DNA of 64,000 nucleotides from Eurosta solidaginis (Eukaryota; Arthropoda; Insecta; Diptera; Tephritidae), in assembly GCF_040869045.1 (NCBI RefSeq), contig NC_090322.1:77895675-77959674 (forward strand). The letters are read 5' to 3'. Under the pieces are notes generated by a model. That model had not been told where the DNA came from. It searched no databases and saw only the letters and a list, made by a program, of their open reading frames with translations. Below are positions 21,767-33,499 of the stretch, piece after piece. How positions within the stretch are numbered: the first letter of the stretch is position 1; the number at the start of each line of letters is the position of its first letter. A program made the position numbers and the translations under genes.

Positions 21767-22330
21767 ATATTCATACATTTAAGCATACCCAATAAGCAGT
21801 GGTGTTAGCAGAGACAGCCTTGTGAAAATTATTTTTGGATGTGACAAGAAAAATTGTGAGTAGCAATCTACTTGTAACATGTTATATTATAAACAGCAAT
21901 GCGTACTCTTCCTGTGTGTTGTTTCAGAAAATTACCAATTTTTGTTTGTGATAAGAAAAATTGTGGTTAGCAATCTACTTGCAACATGTTATATTATTAT
22001 AGGCAGCAAGGCGTAATATAGGATGCGGTTTTATAAAATGACCACTCTTTTTTTTAAATAATCTTTGTAATAACATTTGCAAATGGAATATATTCATAAA
22101 TTTTAGCATGTCCAATAAGCAGTGGTGTTAGCAAACACAGCCTTGTGAAAAAATTTTTTTGGGCATGATAAGAAAAATTGTGAGTAGCAATCTATTTGTA
22201 ACATGTTATATTATTATAGGCAGCAATGCGTAATCTCCTTGTGTTGTTTCAGAAAATTACCACTCTTTTTTTAAATAATCTTTTTAACCGCATTTGTAAA
22301 TGGTACATATTCATACATTTTATCATGGAT
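21767..22330 (-). repeat. Tandem repeats carrying copies of the capsid gene 3' end (left arm)
   Basis: About three copies of a 220-240-bp module: TAAGCAGTGGTGTTAGCAGA, then GACAAGAAAAATTGTG, GCAATCTACTTG(C/T)AACATG, and the AAAATAATCTTTGTAATAAC tract. Read on the minus strand the module contains the C-terminal codons of the major capsid gene (HKAVSANT, then AYCI and KII-stop). The true gene end lies at 22271. The same module is inverted at 40560-40880. Confidence 0.75.
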
Positions 22331-23449
22331 GAGTATACAATAAGCAGCAGTGTTAGCAGAGACGGCCTTGTGAAATCTTAGCTCAATTCGAATATCGATG
22401 GGACCGCTATTTATAGATTCATTCTGATGTGTTACATCTAAAACAATTATTAGAGCAGTTTGAATAAATTGATCAGGTTATAAAAGTGGTTGGGGAGTGC
22501 GTCCATAGTAACTTTGTTAAAATTTCAAATACATGTCATATAATAGAGTATACCGATTTCGATCAAATTATATATTAAGATCATCATATGGATATGTAGT
22601 GGAGTTGAGGTGAACTTTAACATCTAATAAGTCACAATGTGTAAATTTATTTTCATTTTGAAATTCTAAAATAATATAGCGAGGTCTTTCATTTTCACCA
22701 ACTAGTTTGACATTCCATAAGATATTAGCGCTTTCCTGTAGAGACGGGTTATGGTAAACATCCCAACTTCTAAACGAAATGTTTAGTGGTTGTTTGCTAT
22801 TCATTGTTCTCAACATAGTTAACCGATACGAGTCTGATAGTTGAATATGTGGCATTTTCAATGTAATATTTAAAAGTTTTAATAAACGCTTTTCTGAAGG
22901 TGTGGTTGACATCATAACAGCATCGTCTTTTTTGGCTCGTATTAAGATTAATTCATGTTTATAATTAACAATAATTTTATCAAAATCTTCAGCGAATCCC
23001 AGCAGGTGTTTCAACGGTATACAAAAATTAAAATGTCCAGTCTTTAGGTTAATATTTTCAAATGGACACCACCCTGCGCTTTTTAGATTTTTACTCTCAA
23101 ATTCGTTAAGTGATACATAATTTTTCATTGCTGTTGAAATACCCAGCTTTCTAGTGCGATCAATTTCTATTCCATTAATTTCACATCGAATCTCCTCGAA
23201 TAAATACGCCATACAATTATTAAGCAGCTGCACAGTTTTTGAAACTTGCGAATTACTATTTGATATGAATCCCTCAATGTATAAAATACTCTCACTAGGT
23301 AGCACATATAGGTCTTGATTTTGTATAGGGATCCGAATTTCATCATTGTTTTGAAACGATTGCAGATTTGGTATGTAGCTATGGTAATCCTTTTTTATAA
23401 TACTATTATCAAATATGGGTTTGGACAAAACGTTTATTATATCACTCAT
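22271..23449 (-). pseudogene. Polinton major capsid protein-like (double jelly-roll type)
   Basis: Starts with MSDIINVLSKPIFDNSIIKK and is open for 293 codons. Recognisable conserved blocks are NDEIRIPIQNQDLYVLPSES, EIRCEINGIEIDRTRKLGIS, FNFCIPLKHLLGFAEDF and NISFRSWDVYHNP, ending YPYDDLNI at a TAA (22566). Beyond that stop the same frame continues with RNRYTLLYDMYLKF, SYYGRTP and ANTAAYCILIHDK to a stop at 22271, giving about 392 codons with three or four internal stops. This layout matches a capsid-type protein common in insect Polinton-like elements; the jelly-roll assignment is from family memory, not shown by sequence alone. Confidence 0.7.
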
Positions 23450-23640
23450 TTTTTTAAACTAACTCCTAGACTTAATAGGAACTCTTTATTCGCGGGGGTT
23501 AAATAAATTTTATGTTGAACAGGAGATTTTACTTCTTTAGAGTGTAGATTTTTTGTTTTTGTAGCCAATACTTTTGAGGTTGATTGAAAACTATTCACAA
23601 AACCTGTATGCAGTGGATTTTTATTAAAAATTATTATTTT

Positions 23641-24111
23641 TTAGATAGGTTTTAAATGCAGTCTTATTGATATGTTCTCTCCACGAAAATTAACCAAGCT
23701 ACCAGTTTGATCAACAACTCCAAGAACTAGAGTGCTTATTTGACGTGTATTAACCGGTAAATATATAACATTAGCAGGTATTTCTGAGATTGTATATCCT
23801 GGACTAACTCTAAGCGAAAACTGATGAATTGTATGCACAGATAGTTCATTTATATATGATCCGTTGATGATATTGCATTCAACAGATATCGTGTTATTTT
23901 TGTTATATCCACTGGATTGTCAGAGTAATGAACAATCCCTGGCTCCAGTATTCTTCTACTGAACCCTAGTAATGGGCCAATTGAGCATTCTTTATCAAAA
24001 TTTACTTCTTCCTTACAATTCATAATTTCAGTTTGAAATGTATTGGGATTAGCGCTTATATCAATATACCCTTGATTTAAAGGTTCATATATGTTAGTAA
24101 TTGATTCAACT
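23641..24111 (-). pseudogene. Polinton virion-type protein, C-terminal part
   Basis: The frame from the insertion boundary reads NCKEEVNFDKECSIGPLLGF, shifts near 23915, and continues VECNIINGSY, VHTIHQFSLRVSPGYTISEI, PANVIYLPVN and VVDQTGSLVNFRGENISIRL to a stop at 23641. It directly precedes the capsid gene on the same strand. The N-terminal part is at 35764-35970; an LTR retrotransposon with an AACT duplication separates them. In insect Polinton-like elements this protein sits next to the capsid gene; a penton or minor capsid role is plausible but unproven. Confidence 0.65.
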
Positions 24112-25092
24112 TGTGACGGACTTTTCCTTTGACTTTGCCGGGGTTGGCCTCAGTCCGTCCAGGGTTCCTGAAAGTAGAAATTCCTACCGGTCGTTCTAAA
24201 AGAATAACCCTCTTTATTTCGTATAAAAACGTTATAAAAGTATTTATTTAATAAACATTCTATTTCTACTCCTAGCTGATTCCCTTGCTTTGTAAAAGGT
24301 GACTGAGGTAATAAAGCCCTCGGCCAACCTCTGCGGCCGAATGGAGTAATAAAGCCTCCAGACGAATATACTTTTAGTACAAATGAAGTCAAAAACCTTC
24401 AGGTGTACTCTTGGTCGGTAGTCATAAAACCTACCGACTCATATGCCTGTCTCCTAATCTCTGAATTTTAATGCGAACTCGTCGCCCTTATATACTAATT
24501 TTTGCACGCAGGCAAACGGTTATTTTATAATAACAAATTCTAACTAATCGTATTAACAATAAAAAACAACTGTTATTCCGGTGAGTATTTCCTTCCCATG
24601 AATTTCCACGCACCATAATGCTCCTTATTGAATACAATACCTTTGTACTTGCTCATACCGCGCTTTCCAGGCTTTGGTTTATATATTGTGTGTTTGTATA
24701 TTTGTTTGTGGTCGCCTGATTCTAATGTTGTGTTTTGCTTTGCCCAATGCTTCTGCCTTCTGTTGTATGGCGTGCGTTGGTGTGTTGTATGCTAGTGCGT
24801 AAATATGTATAGCGAAATTTCAATTAGTAGCGGCGCTTATTTTGACGACTTGCTGCTGATCTCCGTTCACTTAAGTTATTATGTATTTTGTATTTGTAGC
24901 TATGTGTATTGGATTTTGAGTGTGCAAAGGGTTGATTGACCGCTGCACTTTTATGTTTTGCACGTATCTACCTCCGTTCCAAATATTCAATGCATGTTAG
25001 GGTGATCCTATATTTAAAATTTATGTTTGCGAAAATGTTAATATTTTGCTTGCGTGCAAAAGTGCGCAAGTCTAATTTGTCCTTCAATTTAA

Positions 25093-27214
25093 CCTTCATG
25101 TGCCCGGAATATAAAACTTACGTACACGGTCGGAAGTCTACATTTGTAGCAAGCATGAAACTGTATGTAAAACCACGATAATGTTTAGAAAAAAGACTTG
25201 TATAGTGACTATTTGACATGTACGTGTGTACTAACGTTTTTATTTAAAAATATTGAGTTCAGGTAATAATTTTAAGTCAAAAAATGTATTAGTTTTCAGG
25301 AATTGAACAGCATTTTCCCGGCATGAGCATCGCACACAGCTTTTTTACACCAACTACAGATTTTGCGTGTACTTTTACGATTTCCCATTTCACAGTGCTG
25401 ACAACGTACAGGATAAGTTGGTTGTTTGTCGCTGGAAATATCAGGTAAAATGGATGAATCACCTTTAGAAGTGGCAGCAAGGGATCCATCTACAGGGTTA
25501 TATGGATTGTTTTCCGAGTAAATGATGAATTATGCAAGTGCACTTATATCTAGCATGTTATAAAACATGGCCAAGGGCCAACGCAAGCATTTTATCCATT
25601 GCGTCGACGCCTACTTTGTTGTGACTTCTTTTTCTTTTCAACTACAATTGAATCTGTCAAAGGCGTAATGGCAAGTATTATGACTGCTCTGCCTCTTTTT
25701 GGGACATAAGATACCAAAGAAAACATTCCATCGAGAAATCCGAAAAGGGTAGAATCTTCTGCTCGATTGCGGTCAGCCTTCATTTCATTTGGTACAAAAG
25801 TCTTATTTTGGCGAACAGTACCAAGAAGAGCAAGACCTTTGGACATTAAATACTTGCCCACGTTTAGCGATGTGAAAAAATTGTCACGAATTATAGTCCT
25901 TCCGGTGTTCTCCCAATGGCATACTAACCTTTGCACAACACCTTCTCCTACGTTGGTTGGTGGACTAGCATTTGAGTTCTTTCCCGTATATATCTCACTT
26001 TTGAGTGGATAGAACGATTTAGGATCGCACGCAACCCATACCTTTATGCCATACTTGGCAGGCTTAGAGGGTATGTACTGGGTAAACCTAGTTCTGCCGC
26101 GATAAGCAAATAGTTGCTCATCCACAGTTATTTCTCCAGACGGTTGGTAAGGTTTGCGTTCATTTGCATCTACAATGCAGATATTGGAGCAGCCTTATCG
26201 CCTTCTAGTCTAGCTGCTCTTGTAAGCTCGCTAAATCTAAAAATTTCTTTGAAACGTGACTTGGGCATTGTTGCACGGTTATAGCAAACGCTGTATAGGC
26301 TCCATAGCACATCCAGATCGTCGCCATTCAATTTATTCACACCTGCTAGTAACAAAAGGCCTATAAATGCTCTTTTACGTTTGTGGTGTAGTTTTTTTCA
26401 TTTCAAGTCTCATAGGCTTTTCGACCTTTTTCATTCGTATCTATAAGTATTTGTTGAAGCATTGATGGAGTGAATATCAACTCAAAGACGTCAGACTCAA
26501 TTAGACCGCGGGTAGCCCGAGTTGGGCCCATACCATTGCTCCGAAATACATTATGGTCACTTACGCGAACAGATTGACTAGGCAAGTTCATAAGCCATGC
26601 AATTTGATCTTTAGCGATCAACGCATTATGTCGTTGCGTAATGGGTGGTTTTCCTGAATCAAAATCATCCTCGAAATCTGCTTCGTATATTGCGCCCTCT
26701 TCCTGCTCATCATCATGTCATCTTCTTCAATAACTAATTCACTTTCAGCGTCAGATTCTTCAGTATTGATACAAATCAGACCACCTGCGCCAATATCGTT
26801 TGGGTTGGAACTCGTACGATCGCCGGTATTCCAATCATAAATTGCGAAATCGCGTTAAAATTTTCCATGCATGTACACATGCACGCACACAAACGTACTT
26901 GGGTAAGGCAAGCGTAGTGGCAGTTGCAAAAAATCATGTTGCGACAAGCTGAAGTCAACTATATAATGATATTTTGCATACATTTTATATGGTGACTGCA
27001 AATGTAGACTACCGGCTGCACGATGATGTTTTTTTCAAATAGGGTCTGGGGGTCAGGCAAATTATAGTTCGAGTGATATTATGCTCTTAATCGACTTAGA
27101 ATTGATAACTAGGAAGCTACTGAAAACCTCGGGCATTCTTGTTTCGGAACTTTTTGTTTTATTTGACTTTTTTCCCCAAATTGCTACAAATGCAGACTAC
27201 CGGGCACATGAAGG
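25093..27214 (-). mobile_element. piggyBac-type transposon
   Basis: Perfect 15-bp inverted termini CCTTCATGTGCCCGG / CCGGGCACATGAAGG flanked by TTAA on both sides (25089-25092 and 27215-27218). TTAA targets are diagnostic for this superfamily. Length 2122 bp; the transposase is on the minus strand. Confidence 0.95.
25289..26750 (-). pseudogene. piggyBac transposase, frameshifted
   Basis: Reading order on the minus strand: QIAWLMNLPSQSVRVSDHNV, the LLAGVNKLNGDDLDVLW region, RFKEIFRFSELTRAAR, then the catalytic domain MDEQLFAYRGRTRFTQYIPS with the first Asp, RTIIRDNFFTSLNVGKYL with the second, and after a frameshift GVDAMDKM with the third. The C-terminus has a cysteine-rich RING/PHD-like finger (VRCQHCEMG, CSWCKKAVCDAHAGK) ending at about 25289. 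All three catalytic aspartates can be seen, but several frameshifts and stops break the frame. The acidic stretch near 26640-26750 fits the usual N-terminus. Confidence 0.88.
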
Positions 27215-27288
27215 TTAATAATTATCAATTCAATGTACAACCGAATATATGTATTTAGGGTATAATTCATAAAGGTATACATATGTAT

Positions 27289-29228
27289 ATTTATTTATTT
27301 ATTTATTTAAAGTCGACGCAAACACAAAGCGGTCGACTAATTATTGTAATAGACAGATATATATGTAAAATACAGAGCCATTCTTAAAATTAAAAAATTC
27401 AAAAAAGGTACATAGAAAATTTGTATGTTATAAACATTTGACATCGCATTGTATAAGAAAAAATAAAATTAAAATATCAGGCTAAACATAAGAGTATAGC
27501 AGTATGTAAAGCAGCAAACGAACATTCAAAGCCAATGCAGTTATACAAATCATTGTACCGCGAGCACCAATGGCGCAGGGGACTGTTTCTAGCAAAATTT
27601 TGCCGGCATAGAGGTAAATGAAAAGGCACAAAATGCCTGGACGCCCTAGCAGGAACCGCAAAATTTAGTTGACTGATTAGGTCAGGGGAGTCAATCACAC
27701 CAATGATGAGCTTGTGAATGAACATAACGCCAAGTAATACTCTACGATTCTCTAGAGATGGCAAATTAATTAGAAGAAGTCTATTCCTGTATGGTGGAAG
27801 ATGAGTACTTGATTCCCAGTTGAGACCTCGTAATGCAAAAATTAAAAACCGTCTCTGGACCGACTCAATCCGATCAACATGGATTTGATAGATCGGAGAC
27901 CAGACACATGAACAGTACTCGAGAATAGGACGTACCAGCGAGGTATAAAGGATCTTTGTGAAATAAGGGTCATCAAACTCTTTAGCCCAACGTTTGATAA
28001 AACCTAATACACCAGTTGCTTTGTTTATAGCGGTTGAAATATGTGTGGTAAAACTTAATTTCGGATCAAAAATAACTCCTAGATCAGTTACAATAGATAT
28101 CCGCTCCAAGGGATCGCCGTTAAGTGTATAAGATGATAGGACCGGCTTCACACGGTGAAAAGTCATTTGCTTACATTTAAAGTAATTCAAAAAAAGTAAA
28201 TTTGCAGTACACCAGCTTTGAAATGAGTCCAGATCGGCCTGAAGCTGATTAAAACAGAACAAGTTCGAAGGCAGATATGTGTAACAAAGTTTTACATCAT
28301 CTGCATACATAAAAACTCTAGAATGTAATATAACCTTTGGTAAGTCGTTAATGAACAGGTTAAAGAGTAATGGACCCAAATGGCTACCCTGGGGCACGCC
28401 AGAAGTTACATCAAACGACTTTGAAAGATTGTTGTTAAAGAAAACTCGCTGAGTCCTATTTTCAAGATAACTTGAAATCCAACTTAATAAAGGCGCTGGA
28501 AAACCCAGAAGATCAAGTTTGGTAACTAAGAGCTCGTGATTAACAGAGTCAAATGCTTTACTAAAGTCGGTGTAAATTACATCTGTTTGTTTGCAAACTA
28601 AAAAACCATTCATAACAAAAGACGTAAATTCAAGCAAGTTGGTAGTAGTTGATCTCCGATGAACAAAACCATGTTGACAAGGTGATATTAAAGAGCTACA
28701 CAAGTATTGAAGCTGGTATGTAATTATCTGCTCAAAAGTTTTAGGGATAGCTGAGAGCTTAGCTATGCCTCTGTAGTTCTCAATATTAGACCTACTACCT
28801 TTTTTATGCAAAGGTATAATAAACGATTGTTTCCAAATAGATGGGAATGATGCGGATTCCAGAGACAGTTTAAATAATTTAAAGATAGGCTCTGATAAGC
28901 TGACAGCACAGTACTTAAGTACACAACTAGGAACACCATCTGGACCCGGCGAAGATATCGGTTTCAATGCAAGAAGTTTATTAAGAACAGTATCTTTATC
29001 AATAAATGGGTTTAAAATATTATTAGAACTTTCCAAGCAATATGGATAAAGATTAGACTGGACACATTGGGATGAATAGGTTGATTTAAAGAATTCAGCA
29101 AATAAATCAGCGATTTCGTGATCAGAATTTGCGTTTTTGCACCCATAAATAAAAGTAGATGGGAAACCAGAAATTTTCCTTTTGGAATTAACAAATCTGT
29201 AGAAACGTTTCGGATTATTAGTAAATCA
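27289..29228 (-). mobile_element. 5'-truncated LINE inside the 3' LTR
   Basis: The minus-strand 3' end has an (AAAT)n tail, seen as TTATTTATTTATTTATTTA at about 27290-27310. Upstream and downstream sequence belongs to the LTR, whose uninterrupted form is ATAATTCATATAAGTG at the other LTR. A short TCATA duplication at the ends is possible. Confidence 0.85.
27477..29228 (-). CDS. LINE ORF2 fragment: reverse transcriptase
   Basis: One open frame, still uninterrupted from the 5' truncation point to the stop at 27477; the first internal Met is at 29036. Before it the frame reads RFVNSKRKISGFPSTFIYGC. RT motifs in order: SSPGPDGVPSCVLKYCA, SIWKQSFIIPLHKKGSRS, HGFVHRRSTTTNLLEF, VIYTDFSKAFDSVNHELL, SGVPQGSHLGPLLFNLFI, the catalytic MYADDVKLC, and DLGVIFDPKLSF. 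The C-terminus follows the Jockey/CR1-like layout. The endonuclease is lost by 5' truncation. This is the best preserved coding sequence in the window and supports a recent insertion. Confidence 0.9.
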
Positions 29229-29371
29229 TATAAAATTTATAAGTGATAAATTCAAATATTATTATAAATTTCAAGTTATTTCAAAACGTATGTTCTTTAG
29301 AAAAATGTATGGATATGTGTATGTTGTGAGGATACAAAGTCCTCGACTTTGGGGTCCTCACACTCCCCCCT

Positions 29372-29908
29372 CACCTGCCGCAATGAGACCCACCGTCACC
29401 AGGTCGGTGCGCGTGATCCGTACGCGGAAGTGGTTTTCGCCCATGCTGCTTCGTCGTCGTTGCCGTCGCTGGCCATCAGGCTCAATATGTCGCTGTTTTT
29501 GTCGTTGAGGCTGCCTTTGACCCCGCTTACGGCTTAATATTCTGCTGTCGTCGTTGTGGTTGAGGCTGCCGTTAACCTCGCTGGCTTTACGGCTTAATAT
29601 TTCGCTGTCCTTCCCGTCGGCGGTATGTGCGATGCCAGCCTGTACTTTAAATGAAAACTGGTGGATTTTCCTTAGGGTGTTCCCACCATATATGGTGGAT
29701 TTTAAAGAAAAACGTGGTATATCATGCGCATAGTTAAAGAGTATATTTATGGAATATTTATGTAATTGTGGTTAGAGTTTACCGAGCTTTTAGTGGTTGA
29801 TTCGACTTCCGGGTACTTCTTGATATGAAATTCCTTCGTGTATGATTTGACACTGTCTCGGTTGGGCGTGTCCGTTACTACCGATTTCACCCGGATTGAA
29901 GTAGAAAT
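29372..29908 (-). other. 3' untranslated region of Gypsy family 3
   Basis: Between the integrase stop and the polypurine tract. A sequence with GAGGCTGCC and TTACGGCTTAATATT is repeated twice (about 29495-29540 and 29560-29605). No coding frame is recognised. Confidence 0.6.
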
Positions 29909-30930
29909 TTACAAAATAGTCTGTAATTCCGCAGTTGTCTCGGGTGTGTGTTCGTTTAAGGCTGCCATAACGAACTGCCTTCCCAGGTGTAATCTTGATC
30001 CATGGGCCGGTTCTCTGGCGATCTGTAATTTATCTCCTGGAAATATTCGTACCTGATTCTCCGCAACGTTACGTAATTGGCCGTCTCTGTATGCCATCAG
30101 CTGTTGACTTGTACCTTGGTTCTCTCCGTGTTGTCTCTCGGTCTCTTCGCTGACTCGTGTGAGCGTACCGCAAATGGCTACCTCGCTGTTCTTTCTCTGT
30201 TGTTGTACCTCGGGATTGTTGTTTGCTGTTCGATTTGACAATGTTGACGCAGTTTGATCTTCACTAGCGTCCTTCTTGTATCTCTGTTTATGACTTTGCG
30301 TCCTGGATTCGTTGTTGTTGGCGGCGTCGGCTGCGTGGTATGCTTTCAGCTCACTTAGGTGGGCTGTCCTCCTTCCTCTGAAGACTTTGTCTAGCTCTAC
30401 GATCATTGGTGAGACAAAGTTTGTTACCCGGTGAGGTCCACTGTACCTGGGCGCTAGTTTGGCTGTAAAGTTATCCAACGCTTTTGATAGCTGATGCTCC
30501 TTTACCAGCACTAGGTCGCCTATCGCCGGTCGCCATTGCCTTCTTAAATTGTAATACTTCGCTTGCTCTATAGATGTTCTCTCTTGCTTCCGTCGTACCA
30601 TCTCGAATATTTCTTTCATCCTCGTTGACTTCTCTCCTGGGTTCGCTAATTTCTCACCTGTACCAAATGTCTGCTCATCGTAAAGGCTGTTGGGGATTCT
30701 CGGTTCCCTCCCTTGTACTATGTATGCTGGACTGTAACCTGTCGATTCACATACACTTGTATTCAATGCCAGCGTTATCTCTGGTAACAACTCATCCCAT
30801 GTCTTCTGCTCTTTTCCCGTAAATTGCGCTATCATCCTCTTGATGTTCCTGTTTGCCCTCTCTGTGGGTTCTCCTGCGGTGTGTACGGTGCCGTTAATTG
30901 GTGTTTCACGCCAAGTTCCTCTAAAAATCT
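29909..30930 (-). pseudogene. Integrase C-terminal half (Gypsy family 3)
   Basis: From 30835 a 308-codon frame starts at MIAQFTGKEQKTWDELLPEI, includes ALNTSVCESTGYSPAYIVQG, and a GPY/F-like region (YSGPHRVTNFVSPMIVELDK, then RRTAHLSELKAYH), with a polar Gln/Asn-rich tail of about 130 residues. Just upstream, in another frame, are the second catalytic Asp (ITDNGAQFISRRF) and the Glu (PTERANRNIKRM), so a frameshift near 30860 splits the core. Confidence 0.88.
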
Positions 30931-30931
30931 C

Positions 30932-32700
30932 TTAAAACGTCTGCTGATAAACTGCGCTCCGTTGTCCGTAATAAATACTTTTGGGACGCCGAAACGTGCC
31001 AAAATCCTCTCGAAATACTCTTATTAAACATTCTGTCATTGCCTTTCTGATTGGTATTACCTCTACCCATTTTGAAAATTTGTCTAGGAAGACTAATGCC
31101 ATCGTGTTGCCATGATTCGATCGTGGCATTGGACCAACAAAGTCTGCACAGACTGTTGCCCAAGGCTCCTCTGAAATCTTCGTTAGCATCTTACCCGCGG
31201 CTGGCTGTTGACTCGGTTTGTATATTTGACATGTGTGACACTGCTGTACGTACTTCCTTATATCCCTGAACATTCCTGGCCAGTAATAACGTGTTGTTGC
31301 TCTTGCTATCGATTTTCGGATGCCCATATGCCTTGCGCTCGGTGTGTCGTGAATCTCCTCTAGCACTATGCGTCTCTGTGGAGTCGGCACACATAGCTTC
31401 CATGGCACTGCATCTTCGCCATCCACCTGACTTCCTATGCGTCTGTACAACTTTCCATCTTCGATAACGTACTCTGGGAATTTTTCCGGGGCCTTTCTTA
31501 TATCTTCCATCATTGCTTTAAGCCACTTACACTCGGCTTTTCCGTCATCCATCGTCAACGTACCCAACTGCTCGTCCATCGGTTGCCTTGATAATGCATC
31601 TGCCACAACGTTCAACTTTCCCTTTCGATACTGTACGTCAAATGAGTATTGCTGTAGTTCCAGCGCCCGTCTCGCAATCCGACCAGTAGGCCTCTCTATC
31701 GCATTCAACCATTTCAACGCTAGGTGATCTGTTATTACTGTAAACGTGTATCCTTCTACGTATGGCCTCATCTTTCGTATTGCCCAGACTATTGCCAAAC
31801 ACTCCTTTTCTGTCGGTGAGTAGTTCATCTCTGCCTTGTTTAACCTGCGGCTTGCGTATGCTATTACTCGTTCTTCGTCGCCTGAAAATTGCGTAAGTAC
31901 TGCACCAAGACCAAAATCACTTGCATCCGTCTGTAAACTAAACTTCCTTGAGAAATCTGGACAACCGAGTACCGGTGCCTGCGTCAGTGCTGCCTTAAGT
32001 GCTTCGAATGCTGATTGTTGCTCTTCAGAACACCTCCACTTACTACCTTTCTTGAGCATCGATGTTAACGGGTGTGACACTTGTGAAAAATCCGGCACGA
32101 ATCTTCTATACCATAACACAACTCCTAGAAAACGTCGTAACTCTCGTATATTCTTCGGTGGTTCCAGTTCGTTGATGGCTGCTATCTTGTCTGGGTCGGT
32201 ATGGATGTCTTTCTCGCTAACGACATGGCCTAGATATTTTAACCTTTTCTTAAAAAACTCACATTTTTCCGTGTTTATCCTCAGGTTCGCTCTAAGCAGC
32301 CTTCGAAATACTTCTGTTAAATGTGCAATGTGCTCTTCCAATGTTTTGCTTGTAATGATAATATCGTCAAGATAGGCAAACGCGTATGGTTCCAATTCTG
32401 GTCCTATGACACGATCAAGTGCTCTCTGGAAAGTTGCTGGGGCTGAGTGCAAGCCAAATGGCATTAGCCTCCATTGGTATAGTCCACGCCCAGGTACTGT
32501 GAATGCGGTGTATTGCTTGCTGCTTGCTTCCATAGGGATTTGCCAATATCCATTTTCAAGTCGAGGCTACTGATAAATCTCGCGCTTCTTAATTTGTCCA
32601 AGATATGTTGTATACGTGGTAAAGGGTATGCGTCTGGTACTGATCTTGCGTTAAGTTGACGGTAGTCTACGCGGTCTCCATTTGCCATTCTTCTTCTTTG
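30932..32700 (-). pseudogene. Reverse transcriptase, RNase H and integrase N-terminus (Gypsy family 3)
   Basis: The RT start (VDYRQLNARSVPDAYPLPRI, ISSLDLKMD with the motif A Asp) lies at 32464-32688. It shifts frame to a 533-codon ORF with RLMPFGLHSAPATFQRALDR and the catalytic AYLDDIIITS. RNase H follows with FSLQTDASDFGLGAVLTQ, TEKECLAIVWAIRKM, FTVITDHLALKWL and VADALSRQ. Then the integrase zinc region (H...H, QQCHTCQIYKPSQQ) and the first catalytic Asp (ATVCADFVGPMPRS). The frame stops shortly before the second Asp. Domain order and motifs are those of Ty3/Gypsy pol. Confidence 0.92.
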
Positions 32701-32757
32701 CCAGAACTACGGGTGCGCTGTGCTGGCTATTCGATGGTTCGATGCAACCTTTTTCGA

Positions 32758-33480
32758 TTAGCTCGTCGACTTCCTTGTTGATAATTTCTTGCATTTTCGG
32801 ATTCTTCGGTAGTACCTTTGCTTAATTGGACGATCGTCCCTCATAACTATTTTGTGTGTGGCCACGTTGGATACTCCTGACATCTTTGCAAATACCTGTA
32901 ATTCTTGGCTCAGAAATTTACTCACCGCATCTTCTGTCTTGCTAGTTGCTATCGCCGCCATTGGGTTGTGTTCCTTGAAATCTTCGCTATTTGTTTCGAC
33001 CATAGTTGTATATGTCACTACCTCTTGCTTCCGTTCGTCTACTCTCAACGTTATTTCTTGACCACCACATCTCATCTCAAAGTTTACCTTCGCCAGATAG
33101 TCCGTGCCAATTACCACCTCATCGCCCAGCCCCGGTAGGATTAGCATCTCGTTTCTCTGTACTTTATCACCCATTCTTAATTCTGCATCTACCGCTTCTT
33201 TGATTATTATTGCTCTGCCATCGCCCATTCTTACTCGCGTCTTTACTTCCTTGAATTTGCCAGTTTTTAATCTTCTCGCCATTGTATCACTTATAAAGCT
33301 CCTCGTCGCTCCCGTGCCAATCGCTGCTACCGCTTCTTCTCCGTTCACATACGTTGTTACCAATATACGGCCCTTTGTGTATTTGAACATGTCTAATCTC
33401 TCCGAGGTTGCACTTCCGAAGACCCCATCCCTCGGATCCAATGTGGTCTCTGGTCGCTTCCCTGTGACTTCCTGCAACAA
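32758..33480 (-). pseudogene. Protease region of Gypsy family 3 with altered active site
   Basis: A 240-codon frame. The active site motif reads AAIGTGATRSFIS: the expected catalytic Asp of DTGA is Gly. Downstream GLGDEVVIGTDYLAKVNFEM is the usual second half of the fold. The C-terminal part leads into RT (HKIVMRDDRPIKQRYYR). The D-to-G change should abolish proteolysis. Confidence 0.85.
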
Positions 33481-33499
33481 TCACGCGTGAGCACGCCTA

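Larger units (their letters stand above)
24112..29362 (-). repeat. 3' LTR of Gypsy family 3, interrupted by piggyBac and a LINE
   Basis: Matches the 5' LTR in three blocks: 24112-25092, 27215-27270 and about 29229-29362. The polypurine tract adjoins it on the minus strand (GGTGAGGGGGGAG just before TGTGAGGAC). Single-copy TTAA at the corresponding site of the 5' LTR (CAATTTAATAATT) shows the empty piggyBac target. Confidence 0.92.

Noticed and set aside
31836..32375. A 179-codon plus-strand ORF
   Set aside because: Antisense to the Gypsy family 3 reverse transcriptase; no own motif.
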